Shown in pieces: positions 51,262-60,163 of a stretch of DNA of 64,000 nt (position 1 is its first letter; every line of letters begins with the position of its first letter). Below the pieces are notes generated by a model that saw only the letters and a program-made list of their open reading frames with translations, was not told the DNA's origin and searched no databases. Made by a program: the position numbers and the translations under genes. This DNA is from Bacteroidota bacterium (GTDB lineage Bacteria; Bacteroidota; Bacteroidia; Chitinophagales; BACL12). Location of the stretch: positions 1 to 64,000 of the forward strand of contig JADKEK010000012.1 of NCBI GenBank assembly GCA_016718035.1, given 5' to 3'.

Positions 51262-51906
51262 ATGGAAATTCAACACTATGGGCAAACATTTATTTTATCA
51301 CCACAAAAATGTTTGTTTTGGCCGGAACATCAACTGCTTTTAATTGCCGATGCGCATTTTGCCAAAGAAACACATTTCAGAAAGCATGGCATTGCAGTTC
51401 CGCATGGTATTTTACAACATGATTTATTGCGAATCGAAAAATTAATTCAGCAATTTCAACCTAAAGAAATTATTTTTCTTGGCGATATGTTCCACAGCGA
51501 AGAAAATGATGGATTGAATGAGTTCATCAATTGGCGAAAAAAACAAACACTCAACATGACATTAATTATCGGCAATCACGATATTTTACCTGCCGAATGG
51601 TATGTTTTTGCAAAAATTAAATGCATTCTAAATGTTTTACAAATAGACAACATTGTATTATCTCACGATAAATTGCCAGAAATAGAAAACGGTAACATTA
51701 ATTTTTTTGGACATCTTCATCCGGCAGTTAGGCTGAGTGGAACTGCAAAGCAGTCGCTGCGACTGCCCTGTTTTTGGTTAGGAGAAAATTTTATGGTAAT
51801 GCCAGCATTCGGGCGTTTTACAGGTGCTAAAAGTATTCGCCCGGAAAAAACTGATACCATTTATGCAATTGGCGAAGCGAAATATTTAAATTATAAAATA
51901 GTTTAA
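51262..51906 (+). CDS. pdeM: Ligase-associated DNA damage response endonuclease PdeM
   Basis: 214 residues from ATG 51262 (a GTG three bases upstream is also possible). It is a calcineurin-like phosphoesterase: 'LLIADAHFAKETHFRKHG' (metal Asp/His), 'IIFLGDMFHSEENDG' (Asp), 'LIIGNHDILPAEW' (Asn-His), 'IVLSHDKLPEIENG' and 'NFFGHLHPAVRL' (His pair). The PdeM name comes from the ligase-associated gene module, in which it travels with the Lhr-like helicase. It is 9 bp after the helicase stop, so the two are co-transcribed. The other usual members (ligase and exonuclease) are not here. Confidence 0.9.
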   Translation: MEIQHYGQTFILSPQKCLFWPEHQLLLIADAHFAKETHFRKHGIAVPHGILQHDLLRIEKLIQQFQPKEIIFLGDMFHSEENDGLNEFINWRKKQTLNMTLIIGNHDILPAEWYVFAKIKCILNVLQIDNIVLSHDKLPEIENGNINFFGHLHPAVRLSGTAKQSLRLPCFWLGENFMVMPAFGRFTGAKSIRPEKTDTIYAIGEAKYLNYKIV

Positions 51907-51995
51907 TCGTTTTGGGTTAGAACACAAAATAGGATTAGTAGTAACAAACTATAAATTAATAGGTAGTATCCGAACTTAACACGAAAAGAAAATCA

Positions 51996-53501
51996 TTAAC
52001 GGGTAATAGCAAGTTTATCAGTTTGTCTGTACCCATTTTGTTGAACGTAGTTATATGTATAAATACCTGGAACTAACTGCAGTGATGACATAAGGAAATC
52101 AATTTGATGGCGATATACTAATTCCTTAGCTATCAAATGCCCCGAAATATCATAAACCTCAATAATACCGTAGCTTGAATTTAAATCAACATTTACTGAT
52201 GTTGTTTTTAAAATTTTGCTGTTGCCATTTAAATCTACTTGAGAAAGGCGGTAATAATTAGTGCCTGAATAAGGTAAAAAGTCAACCATATAATAATTAG
52301 TAGGCTCTTCACTGTATTGTTTGCCTTTTACAGTGCCAATTGAAGTATATTGAATACCGTCAGTAGAGCGTTCAATTAAAAAATAATCGTTATTAAATTC
52401 GGTAGCAGTTTCCCAGCTTAACGCAACACTATTATTTTCAATTAATTCAGCATCAAAAGAGGTAAGTGTTAATGGCAGTAAAGTGCAATCAAAAGTAGCA
52501 CCCAAAGTTAAACTCCAATCTAGCGTATATCCAGTAAGCGGTGGCGACCAATGGTTAACCATTAAATAATATGTTTCACCTGCAAGTACGTCTAAAGTTG
52601 CTACCCAACCATTGCCGGTTACTGTTTCAGAAACATCAATAGCAGTCGATTTAAAACCAGTATCACCAGTTGTTGCAGCATAGCTGCATCGAATTGGCGT
52701 GCCTAATGCACCACAAGTAGCACCTGGTCCATATAATGCAAAGTCGTAATCATCACTATTAGTAACAGGGTCAATTGTCAAACCAATATTACCACCTGTT
52801 GCCATGGTAAAAGTGTACCAGGTGGAATAATTTTCTCCACCTGCAGTGCAACCGGAACAAGATTCTGAAACCAAACCTGGTCCAACATCACTTGCAGCTA
52901 CAGCAACATCTGAACAAATTGGGGTTGCATAAATACAATCACTGTTATCGGTGCCTGTGGGTCCACCGGCACAGGCAACATTACTTATTGTTGCTGACCA
53001 ACCTGCATAAGTATTTGAGTTGTTTGAAAAAAAACGGAAAGACAAACAGCCACTGCCATCGGTACTTGTTGCTGTAAATGGAACAGTTGGTGTACCGCAT
53101 ATCCTGCCAGAACCCAGTGTTACTCCTGGTATTGAAATAAGCGTAGAATTTTGTGTTGCTCCATTACCTATGGTTAAAAAATCCAGGTTACATGTTGCAT
53201 GTGATTCTAAGTCAAACGAGTTAAAAGTAACAGAAACACAATTGTAAGCTAAACTTGGGCAAAATACCCTGTAAATTCCATTTTTACTGCCAGCAAAACT
53301 TGATCCAATATTACTGGAATAATTAGACGCAGCACCCCCATTATCGTAATAATTACCGGTTGATGTATTTACCATACAAGACCCCACGTAAGTTCCATCG
53401 ATACCTGCGGTTGGATGCGTGTAAGTTTGCGCAATTGCAGATGCAAAACTAAATATCCCTGTAAGGAACACCAGACAAATATTTTTATGTTTGGCCTGCA
53501 T
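51996..53501 (-). CDS. Secreted T9SS type A protein with CUB-like and cleaved-adhesin-like domains
   Basis: 501 residues, signal peptide MQAKHKNICLVFLTGIFSFASAIAQ. First domain (about 30-175) is CUB-like: 'FDLESHATCNLDFLTIGNG' and 'TDGSGCLSFRFFSNNSNTY', with paired cysteines. Second (about 180-335) matches pre-peptidase/adhesin-type: 'GENYSTWYTFTMATGGNIG', 'DDYDFALYGPGATC', 'LDVLAGETYYLMVNHWSPP'. The end is a long type A T9SS domain ('FDAELIENNSVALSWETATE', 'YYRLSQVDLNGNSKILKTT', 'YDISGHLIAKELVYRHQID', 'PGIYTYNYVQQNGYRQTDK'). The surface function is unknown, perhaps adhesion. A short secreted protein gene lies 10 bp upstream. Confidence 0.85.
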   Translation of the reverse strand: MQAKHKNICLVFLTGIFSFASAIAQTYTHPTAGIDGTYVGSCMVNTSTGNYYDNGGAASNYSSNIGSSFAGSKNGIYRVFCPSLAYNCVSVTFNSFDLESHATCNLDFLTIGNGATQNSTLISIPGVTLGSGRICGTPTVPFTATSTDGSGCLSFRFFSNNSNTYAGWSATISNVACAGGPTGTDNSDCIYATPICSDVAVAASDVGPGLVSESCSGCTAGGENYSTWYTFTMATGGNIGLTIDPVTNSDDYDFALYGPGATCGALGTPIRCSYAATTGDTGFKSTAIDVSETVTGNGWVATLDVLAGETYYLMVNHWSPPLTGYTLDWSLTLGATFDCTLLPLTLTSFDAELIENNSVALSWETATEFNNDYFLIERSTDGIQYTSIGTVKGKQYSEEPTNYYMVDFLPYSGTNYYRLSQVDLNGNSKILKTTSVNVDLNSSYGIIEVYDISGHLIAKELVYRHQIDFLMSSLQLVPGIYTYNYVQQNGYRQTDKLAITR

Positions 53502-53511
53502 TTTTATTTAA

Positions 53512-53841
53512 TTATTTTTCAATTCGGTTCACTGTTTTGCTGGTATTACCATACCAGTTTTTTATGCTTTGTTCTATAGAATATAAAATAAGTGTATACC
53601 CTGTTGTAACATCTTCAACTACGATTGAGGCTCCTGGTAATCGTAAATCTTCATATTGATTAAGATCTACATCAGCAACATCTATAGCAGTGGGATTGGT
53701 CATACCAACAATTTCATAATCGACGTAATAACGGTCTATATTAGAGGGTAGGGTCTTAAGTTCAGACACACTTTGCGCAGAACAGCAGCTGTAGCAAACT
53801 ATTCCCAGTACAAATAGAATTGTATTTTTAAAACAAGGCAT
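53512..53841 (-). CDS. Small secreted protein of unknown function
   Basis: 109 residues from ATG 53841, giving signal peptide MPCFKNTILFVLGIVCYSCCSAQ (the longer frame adds a second hydrophobic stretch and is less likely). The mature part of about 85 residues has no recognised domain: 'VSELKTLPSNIDRYYVDYE', 'DLNQYEDLRLPGASIVVED', 'YTLILYSIEQSIKNWYGNT'. It lies just upstream of the CUB/T9SS gene (10 bp gap) on the same strand, so it is probably translated from the same mRNA and may be its partner. Confidence 0.6.
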   Translation of the reverse strand: MPCFKNTILFVLGIVCYSCCSAQSVSELKTLPSNIDRYYVDYEIVGMTNPTAIDVADVDLNQYEDLRLPGASIVVEDVTTGYTLILYSIEQSIKNWYGNTSKTVNRIEK

Positions 53842-54058
53842 GTGTGACAATTGGTTAATCAAAAATAACAAATTCTTTACATATGTTAAGACTCTAATAG
53901 GCAAAACCTTATTTTTGGGTTAATACCTGCGCTAAACGTAGCAATAGCGGGCCTTTCAAACAAAATACCACCGAAATGTTATTCCTCTTCTTGTGAGCCG
54001 CCCTTAATGGCTTTAGGCTTTTAAACGAGGTAAAAATCGAAGTTGACTGCTGTTTGTT

Positions 54059-54625
54059 TTAGTTTAAGCTCGGGTCTTCAGGATAATTCACAATTTGGGT
54101 ATACTCGCCACCTAAATCTTTTAATACCTTTTTCCAAAGTTCTTTGTTGGCAGAATCAAAAATGTAATCGCTTTTTGCTTTGGTAACAATCCAAGCATTA
54201 TCGGTAAGTTCATCATCAAGTTGCCCAGGGCTCCATCCACTATATCCAAGAAAAAATTTGATGTTTTTAGAATCTAAAGTACCATCTCTTAACAATTCAC
54301 CTATTTGTTCAAAATTACCACCCCAATATACATCATCAGCAATGTGTAAACTATCTTCAATGATGTCACCATAACGATGCAAATAATGTAAGGTATCTTT
54401 TGCCACCGGGCCTCCATAAAATAAATCGTTGGTAACAGCATCAAAATCTACCAGTGCATCACAAACCTTCACGTTAAGCGATTTGTTTAAAATAAAACCA
54501 ACCGTGCCGCCATCTTCCAAATGTTCACACAACATAATAACCGTCCGCTTAAAATTCGGATCAGGCATAAAGGGCTCGCTCAACAAAAGGTGGCCTGGTG
54601 CAGGTTTTACCTTATTTTTAATCAT
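54059..54625 (-). CDS. YqgE/AlgH family protein (UPF0301)
   Basis: 188 residues, the normal size. 'GHLLLSEPFMPDPNFKRTV' and 'LCEHLEDGGTVGFILNKSL' are the UPF0301 signature, followed by 'LFYGGPVAKDTLHYLHRYG' and 'FFLGYSGWSPGQLDDELTD'. AlgH was named from alginate regulation in Pseudomonas, but the function is not established in general. Soluble, no signal peptide. It stands alone between T9SS genes, with nearly 200 bp of AT-rich sequence on either side and no clear promoter match. Confidence 0.92.
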   Translation of the reverse strand: MIKNKVKPAPGHLLLSEPFMPDPNFKRTVIMLCEHLEDGGTVGFILNKSLNVKVCDALVDFDAVTNDLFYGGPVAKDTLHYLHRYGDIIEDSLHIADDVYWGGNFEQIGELLRDGTLDSKNIKFFLGYSGWSPGQLDDELTDNAWIVTKAKSDYIFDSANKELWKKVLKDLGGEYTQIVNYPEDPSLN

Positions 54626-54783
54626 AACACGTTTGTTTTAATGGTTAGGCAGGTCAAATATCCGTATTATGCTGTATAAACCAAATTTTTTTCGAGGCAG
54701 TTCAAAAGGCTATCAACCTGCCATCCACATTTACTTAGGATAGTGATTACTTAAAATTAACATCCCAAAAACCAAATAGTTGT

Positions 54784-54791
54784 TAAATTTG
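54784..54791 (+). promoter_or_regulatory. -7 element of the frameshifted T9SS gene
   Basis: TAAATTTG, an exact TAnnTTTG match, ends 29 bases before the ATG at 54821. The -33 region shows no clear TTTG. Confidence 0.4.
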
Positions 54792-54820
54792 ATGCAACTT
54801 AATATAGCAAAAGAGAAAAA

Positions 54821-55519
54821 ATGAAAAAATTGTACTTTGTATTCGGGGCTTTGTTATTAGCTATGACAAGCAACGCTCAGCTTTCAATTCCAACAACCGA
54901 TGTTCCGGTTTTTATAGATTTTACAGGCTTTTCCGGCGCAGGTTTCCAGCCTGGTGGAGGTGGTGGAACCTTAAATTCTGACGACTGGAGTGCAACCGGG
55001 TTTAGTGAAGGTGATTTGGATTTTGGAGCCACCATGATTACCGGCGATTTTGCCAGAGGCACCACTATGGGTTTGGTGAATACCGGCGGGGTTTACGGTG
55101 TTGATATTGCCGGTAACCAGGGTTTAATGGTACAACCAGTTGCGGACGATTTTACGCCAGGTAGTTTTATACTAAAAATTCAAAATAATACAGGCGTTGA
55201 AGTAGCAGAACTGGCCATTGCTTATACTATTTATGTGTTAAACGATCAGCCGCGTTCAAACAGTTTTAATTTTTCCGTTTCTTACGATAACGTAACCTAT
55301 AATCCTATTGCTGATTTAGATTATGCCTCACCTGAAGCAATGGATTTCACACCATATATCACTCCAAAAAGTTCAAGCATTACTGGTCTTGCCATTCCTG
55401 ACGGCGCCGTTTTCTATTTGCGCTGGACAGGTGATGATGTAAGCGGTACGGTAACCGCGATGAATTTGCGATTGATGATATTTCAATTACTGCAGTTGAA
55501 GGCGAACCATTGGTTTTAG
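54821..55519 (+). CDS. N-terminal part of a frameshifted T9SS protein
   Basis: 232-residue open frame. Signal peptide MKKLYFVFGALLLAMTSNAQ, then a beta-rich extracellular domain ('FIDFTGFSGAGFQPGGGGG', 'FLRWTGDDVSG'-like), whose usual continuation is 'SG.RDEFAIDDISITA'. The last roughly 20 residues of this frame ('TAMNLRLMIFQLLQLKANH') look like out-of-frame sequence. A shift of one base at about 55450 restores the expected 'GNRDEFAIDDISITAVEGEP', joining this frame to the next one. See the finding on this frameshift. Confidence 0.8.
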   Translation: MKKLYFVFGALLLAMTSNAQLSIPTTDVPVFIDFTGFSGAGFQPGGGGGTLNSDDWSATGFSEGDLDFGATMITGDFARGTTMGLVNTGGVYGVDIAGNQGLMVQPVADDFTPGSFILKIQNNTGVEVAELAIAYTIYVLNDQPRSNSFNFSVSYDNVTYNPIADLDYASPEAMDFTPYITPKSSSITGLAIPDGAVFYLRWTGDDVSGTVTAMNLRLMIFQLLQLKANHWF

Positions 55520-56730
55520 CAACTTTTAGTCCTGCGGCCGATGCAGTTGATGAAGGTGTTGGAACAGCTAGTGGAAATATTTCTTTAACTGCTACTACCA
55601 ATTGTACAGTTAACGTAAGTATTAACGCAGCATCTTCAACTGATTTTACTGATGTGCCTTTAACATCATTTGATGTTGTGTTTTTGGATGGAGATCCAAC
55701 TGACTATACATTTGATATTCCTGTATTTGATGATATCATCGATGAATCAGATGAAACATTGATTTTAGATTTAACTTATATCTCCGGAGCATGCGCTATC
55801 GGTTTGCCAAGTTCATTTACATTGTTAATTACCGATAACGACGACACTCCACTGCCAATTTATACTGAATATGATATCGCAGAAGTTACAACTGAAGATG
55901 CTGATGGTAATGCATTAAGTATAGATGAAAAAGTAGACTTAACAGGTATAGCATATGGTATTAATACTTGGGACGGCGGATTACAATTTACATTAATCGA
56001 CAATACTGGAGGAATTAGTGTATTTAGTTTCGATAATACTTTTGGATATACGGTTACTGAAGGTGACAAAGTAAATATATTAGGAACAATTTCTCAATTC
56101 AACGGATTAACAGAAGTTGAACCTGATACACTTATTTTTATTGATGGTGGTAATACATTAAAAACACCAACAGAAATAACCGTGTTAAATGAATCAACTG
56201 AATCAGATTTAGTGAGCATAGAAAATAGTCTTACTTACGTGGATATTACACAATGGTTGGGCGATGGTAGTTCTTTTAATGTGGATTTAACAGATGGTAC
56301 CAATACCTATACAATCAGAATAGATGATGCAAATGAATTATCTACTATGCCTGCTCCTTCAAATGTTGAACCATTTGTGCTAATGGTGACAGGTCTTGGT
56401 AATCAATTTGATTCAGATGCACCATATACATCAGGATATCAGTTATTCCCTCGTTATGCCGATGATATTGAATTGATTACAGTTCTTGAAGTTGAAGATG
56501 CAACTCAATCAGGAATTCAAATTTATCCAAACCCTGTAACTGATTATTTTATCGTTGAAGGGCAACAAAACATAATAAGTGTTGAATTAGTTAATCAATT
56601 TGGTCAAGTAATTTTATTAGAAAATAATCAATCAAATACCTACTCATTAAACAATATTGCAGCAGGTGTTTACAGCGTAAAAATTACAACTAACAATGGT
56701 GTTGTTTCCGACAACATTGTGAAGTTGTAA
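55510..56730 (+). CDS. C-terminal part of the frameshifted T9SS type A protein
   Basis: The open frame is 406 residues from the first ATG, but coding sense continues upstream to about 55453 ('NRDEFAIDDISITAVEGEPL'). The N-terminal 110 residues are a Calx-beta-like repeat ('DAVDEGVGTASGNISLTAT', 'DIIDESDETLILDLTYISG'). About 115-285 is a beta-barrel OB-like domain ('GLQFTLIDNTGGISVFSFD', 'EGDKVNILGTISQFNGLTE', 'DLVSIENSLTYVDITQWLG'). The last 80 residues are a T9SS type A sorting domain ('IQIYPNPVTDYFIVEGQQN', 'AAGVYSVKITTNNGVVSDN'). It is very likely one gene with the fragment upstream. Confidence 0.82.
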   Translation: MVLATFSPAADAVDEGVGTASGNISLTATTNCTVNVSINAASSTDFTDVPLTSFDVVFLDGDPTDYTFDIPVFDDIIDESDETLILDLTYISGACAIGLPSSFTLLITDNDDTPLPIYTEYDIAEVTTEDADGNALSIDEKVDLTGIAYGINTWDGGLQFTLIDNTGGISVFSFDNTFGYTVTEGDKVNILGTISQFNGLTEVEPDTLIFIDGGNTLKTPTEITVLNESTESDLVSIENSLTYVDITQWLGDGSSFNVDLTDGTNTYTIRIDDANELSTMPAPSNVEPFVLMVTGLGNQFDSDAPYTSGYQLFPRYADDIELITVLEVEDATQSGIQIYPNPVTDYFIVEGQQNIISVELVNQFGQVILLENNQSNTYSLNNIAAGVYSVKITTNNGVVSDNIVKL

Positions 56731-56748
56731 TTAAATATTTTTGATAAC

Positions 56749-56815
56749 ATCCACATTATTCTCATGATATGCTCATTAACTGTTGGGCACAGTAGAATAA
56801 TGTGGATTTTTTTTT
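56749..56815 (+). terminator. Terminator with a 14-bp stem after the T9SS gene
   Basis: ATCCACATTATTCT (56749-56762) pairs exactly with AGAATAATGTGGAT (56794-56807), then a T run to 56815. The loop contains a small inner stem ACTGT/ACAGT, so this may be a more complex structure than a simple terminator. Confidence 0.78.
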
Positions 56816-56873
56816 AACTTTTTTTATGACTTGAAGTTTTAATTCCAGCACAATAAAATTCAGACTCCTCCTT

Positions 56874-57857
56874 ATGTCAAAATTATCTGCAAATGTAAAA
56901 GCCCGCTTCCACCATGAAATGTATCATGGCTGGTTTAAAAAAAAGCGTTTTTTTGAAGGTTGGTATTTCAAAATTGTAGATAAATCGGAACAGCATGCCC
57001 TGGCCATAATACCGGGAATTGCAATGGATGAATCAGGTGAAAAACAAAGTTTTATCCAGGTGCTGGATGGAGTTAATGTTACCGCCGCTTACCATAAATT
57101 TGATGCCCTCGATTTTCGGTCAAATGAAAACAGATTCAAAGTACGCATACGCGAAAATTCTTTTTCTACCAACAGAATTAAATTAGACATTCCGGGCATA
57201 AAAGGTTTATTACATTTTGATGAACATTTTTTCTGGCCTAAAAAAATTATTGCACCGGGAATTATGGGTTGGTATTCATGGGTGCCATTTATGGAATGTT
57301 ACCATCAGGTATTAAGCATGAATTGTGCAGTAACCGGGAAATTAATCATCAATAAAAATGAAGTTGATTTTGTAAACGGAAGAGCATATATCGAAAAAGA
57401 TTGGGGCAGAAGTTTCCCTTCGTCGTGGATTTGGATGCAGAGTAATCATTTTACTAAACAACCCGTTTCATTTAAATTATCAGTAGCCAAAATTCCATGG
57501 CTTAGCGGTGCGTTTGTTGGATTTATTTGTGCATTCTTGATAGACAATAAATTAATTCGTTTTGCAACATATACCGGCGCTAAATTAAAATCGATAAGTG
57601 CAGAAGGAGAAACAATCGATATCGTTTTAGAAGACGCCAAATATGTATTAACCGTACAAGCCCAAAAAGCAGCAGGTGCTGAATTGGCCAGCCCTGTATT
57701 AGGTTTAATGGAAGGCCGTGTAAAAGAAAGTATGCGGGCACTTATTCACATTACACTTTTTTCGAAACAAGAAAATAAGGTTATTTTTAACGACACAGGT
57801 CGCAATGCAGGATTAGAAATAGCCGGCAATACGACTGAGTTGCTAAATTTTAAGTAA
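56874..57857 (+). CDS. Tocopherol cyclase-like family protein
   Basis: 327 residues. 'YHGWFKKKRFFEGWYFKIV' and 'FSVIPGIAMDESGEKQSFI'-type openings, then 'GIMGWYSWVPFMECYHQVL', 'GRAYIEKDWGRSFPSSWIW' match the tocopherol cyclase-like family (PF14249). The plant enzymes close the chromanol ring of vitamin E; bacterial members without tocopherol are probably lipocalin-type lipid-binding proteins. 'EKDWG..FP..W.W.Q' is strongly conserved in the family. No signal peptide. It is first in a run with the secreted unknown gene (5 bp gap) and the YbjN gene. Confidence 0.85.
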   Translation: MSKLSANVKARFHHEMYHGWFKKKRFFEGWYFKIVDKSEQHALAIIPGIAMDESGEKQSFIQVLDGVNVTAAYHKFDALDFRSNENRFKVRIRENSFSTNRIKLDIPGIKGLLHFDEHFFWPKKIIAPGIMGWYSWVPFMECYHQVLSMNCAVTGKLIINKNEVDFVNGRAYIEKDWGRSFPSSWIWMQSNHFTKQPVSFKLSVAKIPWLSGAFVGFICAFLIDNKLIRFATYTGAKLKSISAEGETIDIVLEDAKYVLTVQAQKAAGAELASPVLGLMEGRVKESMRALIHITLFSKQENKVIFNDTGRNAGLEIAGNTTELLNFK

Positions 57858-57861
57858 GAAC

Positions 57862-58410
57862 ATGCGCAATCTGCTTTTCATGTTATTTTTTATCCCCATG
57901 CTTCTCCAGGCACAGGATACTTTACCCTACAGTGAATTTCGATTTACAATTGTTGAAGTAAATGGTAACGACTTAACCGATGATAAAATTGAAGCTCGTA
58001 TAGCTGAAGTATTTTACACCGATACTAGCAAACACGATTTAGATTATGTATTTACCCAATTAGCTTATTCCAAAAAAGACAGCTGCTGGATTTTAAAACA
58101 AAACGAACCTTTAGGGTATAATTACAAAATAGAAATTTTCAGAAAATCTGATACCGTAAATCCAAGGTTATTAGAATTGAGAAAAATGACCCTCATCTAT
58201 AATGGTTATGACCCTGAAAAAAAATCAGGTTGTCAGTATTGCATTTGTAACGATATTCCAATGGAAAAGGGTGTGTTTATAATTGACGTGCCACGTAAAC
58301 TGGAGTCATGGGCATATATCCGAAAAGTTGCTATCAATGTAAAAAATGTCCCAACCGAATTTCGTGATATTACGGCTATCCAAAATTGGTTTTTCCGAAA
58401 AAATAAATAA
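57862..58410 (+). CDS. Secreted protein of unknown function
   Basis: 182 residues, signal peptide MRNLLFMLFFIPMLLQAQ. It has no domain I can name: a beta-rich body ('EFRFTIVEVNGNDLTDDKI', 'CWILKQNEPLGYNYKIEIF') with a Cys-rich patch 'KSGCQYCICNDIPMEKG', which looks like a small metal or disulfide site. The tail 'FRDITAIQNWFFRKNK' is basic. It lies four bases after the cyclase-like gene and 20 bp before YbjN, so likely co-transcribed. Confidence 0.65.
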   Translation: MRNLLFMLFFIPMLLQAQDTLPYSEFRFTIVEVNGNDLTDDKIEARIAEVFYTDTSKHDLDYVFTQLAYSKKDSCWILKQNEPLGYNYKIEIFRKSDTVNPRLLELRKMTLIYNGYDPEKKSGCQYCICNDIPMEKGVFIIDVPRKLESWAYIRKVAINVKNVPTEFRDITAIQNWFFRKNK

Positions 58411-58430
58411 TAGCCGCTGCACATTGTTTT

Positions 58431-58874
58431 ATGGAAAATCTTCAACCTTATTACGACCTTGTTGAATCAGTAATTGAATCATTTGGCATCAATGCAACAG
58501 AATGTCGTGGCGATAAATCAGGCATGTGGAAGATGTATAAGGGTTCTGCAGAAGTATGGATTGATGTATGGTATATCGAAAAAGAACAAAGGAGTTACTT
58601 TCAGGTGATGGCACCGGTAATGCCTGTACCATCGCAAAACAGGGAAGGTTTTTATCTTGAATTGCTGGAACTCAGTGATGGCATGTTCGACGTTGCTTTT
58701 AGTATTCACAAAGATTGGGCTTATATCAAAAATATCCGTGAAGCTGCCGGTATCGATTTCACCGAAATTCGTTCAACAATCAACCGTGTAGGTAGTTATT
58801 GCGATGAACACGACGACCGTCTGAAAGCCAAATATGGTCCTCCCCAGTCACCTGGCGCTCCTCCAACCAAATAA
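58431..58874 (+). CDS. YbjN domain protein
   Basis: 147 residues with the YbjN (bacterial sensory transduction regulator-like) fold: 'YDLVESVIESFGINATECR', 'MYKGSAEVWIDVWYIEKEQ', 'FYLELLELSDGMFDVAFSI', 'REAAGIDFTEIRSTINRVG'. Related to type III secretion chaperone-like folds; the role is unknown here. It ends in a proline-rich tail (YGPPQSPGAPPTK). Last in the three-gene run from 56874. Confidence 0.8.
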   Translation: MENLQPYYDLVESVIESFGINATECRGDKSGMWKMYKGSAEVWIDVWYIEKEQRSYFQVMAPVMPVPSQNREGFYLELLELSDGMFDVAFSIHKDWAYIKNIREAAGIDFTEIRSTINRVGSYCDEHDDRLKAKYGPPQSPGAPPTK

Positions 58875-58937
58875 AGGGTTGGTTTTTACCATCCGAATAC
58901 CTACAAAAAGGTATAACATTTTGACTCCTTTATTGGT

Positions 58938-58945
58938 TACTTTTG
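58938..58945 (+). promoter_or_regulatory. -7 element of the imelysin operon
   Basis: TACTTTTG, an exact TAnnTTTG match, 27 bases upstream of the ATG at 58973. A TTTG at 58920-58923 is too close (14-base spacer) to be a normal -33. Confidence 0.4.
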
Positions 58946-58972
58946 TGCCTTATTTAGATTTATTATAAACAA

Positions 58973-60163
58973 ATGGCTCGAATTTTAGGTAAGCAACTGC
59001 TGCAAATGCCTGTTTTTATTGGTATAGCTGCCATTTTAACGTTTTTTTCCTGCAAACCTGCTGAACCTGATACTACATCCCTGAAAAAAGAGATTGTAAC
59101 CGCTTACGCGCAGGTAGTGTTTGCCACATACGAAGATGCCCTGACAACGGCAAAACTGCTTCAAACCGCTGTAGATACTCTTTTGAACAACCCAACTGAA
59201 CTAAACCTGAAAGCTGCCCAAAAATCATGGAAAACAGCCAGAGCATTTTATGGTCAAACAGAGGTTTTCAGATTTTACGATGGTCCAATAGATAATGGAG
59301 AAACAAGAGTAGAAGGTTTGCTCAACGCCTGGCCACTGGATGAAGTTTATGTGGATTATGTTGTTGGTGAACCTAATGCCGGCATTATTAATAAGGTTCA
59401 AGAATATCCAGAAATTACCCGCGAATTATTAGTTAGTCTGAATGAAAAAGGCGGTGAAGAAAATATTAGTTGCGGTTATCACGCAATAGAATTTATGTTG
59501 TGGGGGCAAGATGTAAGTGATAAAAAACCCGGACAGCGACCATGTACCGATTTTATTCCGGGAACTGTTAGTAACGATCGAAGAAGAACATTCTTGCAAC
59601 TCAATACTTCACTGCTGATTGAACATCTTACTAAATTGTGTGATGCATGGCAACCAGGAAAAACCGATAATTACGCAGCAAAATTTTTGAGCGAAAATCC
59701 AGATAACGCCTTGCAAAAAATATTAACCGGAATGGGCGTATTAAGCAAAGTAGAAATGGCAGGTGAGCGCATGTTTACAGCTTATGATAATGCCAGTCAG
59801 GAAGATGAACAAAGTTGTTTTAGCGACAATACCAAAGCCGATTTACAAAATAATATCGGCGGAATAATTAATGCATATTTTGGCAATTATGTGCGTTTCG
59901 ATAAATCCAATATTCAAAGTGCGGGCATAGATGATTTAGTGCGCATTAACCACCCTGAATTAGCAGACAGTACAGAATTATTACTAAAAAAATGTAATAA
60001 CGATATTCAAAATATGTATTACCCGTTTGACCAGGCAATTGTTTTAGAAAATAAACGCGAACAGGTAATGAAAGCCATTTTAACCACTCAACAATTGGGT
60101 GAACAATTTTCGATAATAGCCTCAACATTGGGCATCACCATAAATGTAAACGCAGCAGATTAA
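58973..60163 (+). CDS. Imelysin family lipoprotein
   Basis: 396 residues. Signal MARILGKQLLQMPVFIGIAAIL with lipobox-like 'TFFSC' (Cys27), so it is likely a lipoprotein. The imelysin/M75 fold is shown by 'SWKTARAFYGQTEVFRFYD' and the GxHxxE-type 'GYHAIEFMLWGQDVSDKKP' near residue 170, and 'FAVGIINAYFGNYVRFDKS'-like C-terminal repeats. The family is linked to iron or heme uptake (IrpA, ICMP) in the periplasm or at the outer membrane and is no longer regarded as a peptidase. The next gene, a di-heme protein, begins at the stop codon (TAATG, one-base overlap). Confidence 0.88.
   Translation: MARILGKQLLQMPVFIGIAAILTFFSCKPAEPDTTSLKKEIVTAYAQVVFATYEDALTTAKLLQTAVDTLLNNPTELNLKAAQKSWKTARAFYGQTEVFRFYDGPIDNGETRVEGLLNAWPLDEVYVDYVVGEPNAGIINKVQEYPEITRELLVSLNEKGGEENISCGYHAIEFMLWGQDVSDKKPGQRPCTDFIPGTVSNDRRRTFLQLNTSLLIEHLTKLCDAWQPGKTDNYAAKFLSENPDNALQKILTGMGVLSKVEMAGERMFTAYDNASQEDEQSCFSDNTKADLQNNIGGIINAYFGNYVRFDKSNIQSAGIDDLVRINHPELADSTELLLKKCNNDIQNMYYPFDQAIVLENKREQVMKAILTTQQLGEQFSIIASTLGITINVNAAD

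Noticed and set aside
48805..51906. A phage-defence system built on the helicase and phosphoesterase
   Set aside because: Both proteins match the known ligase-associated DNA repair module; no defence-type neighbours are present.
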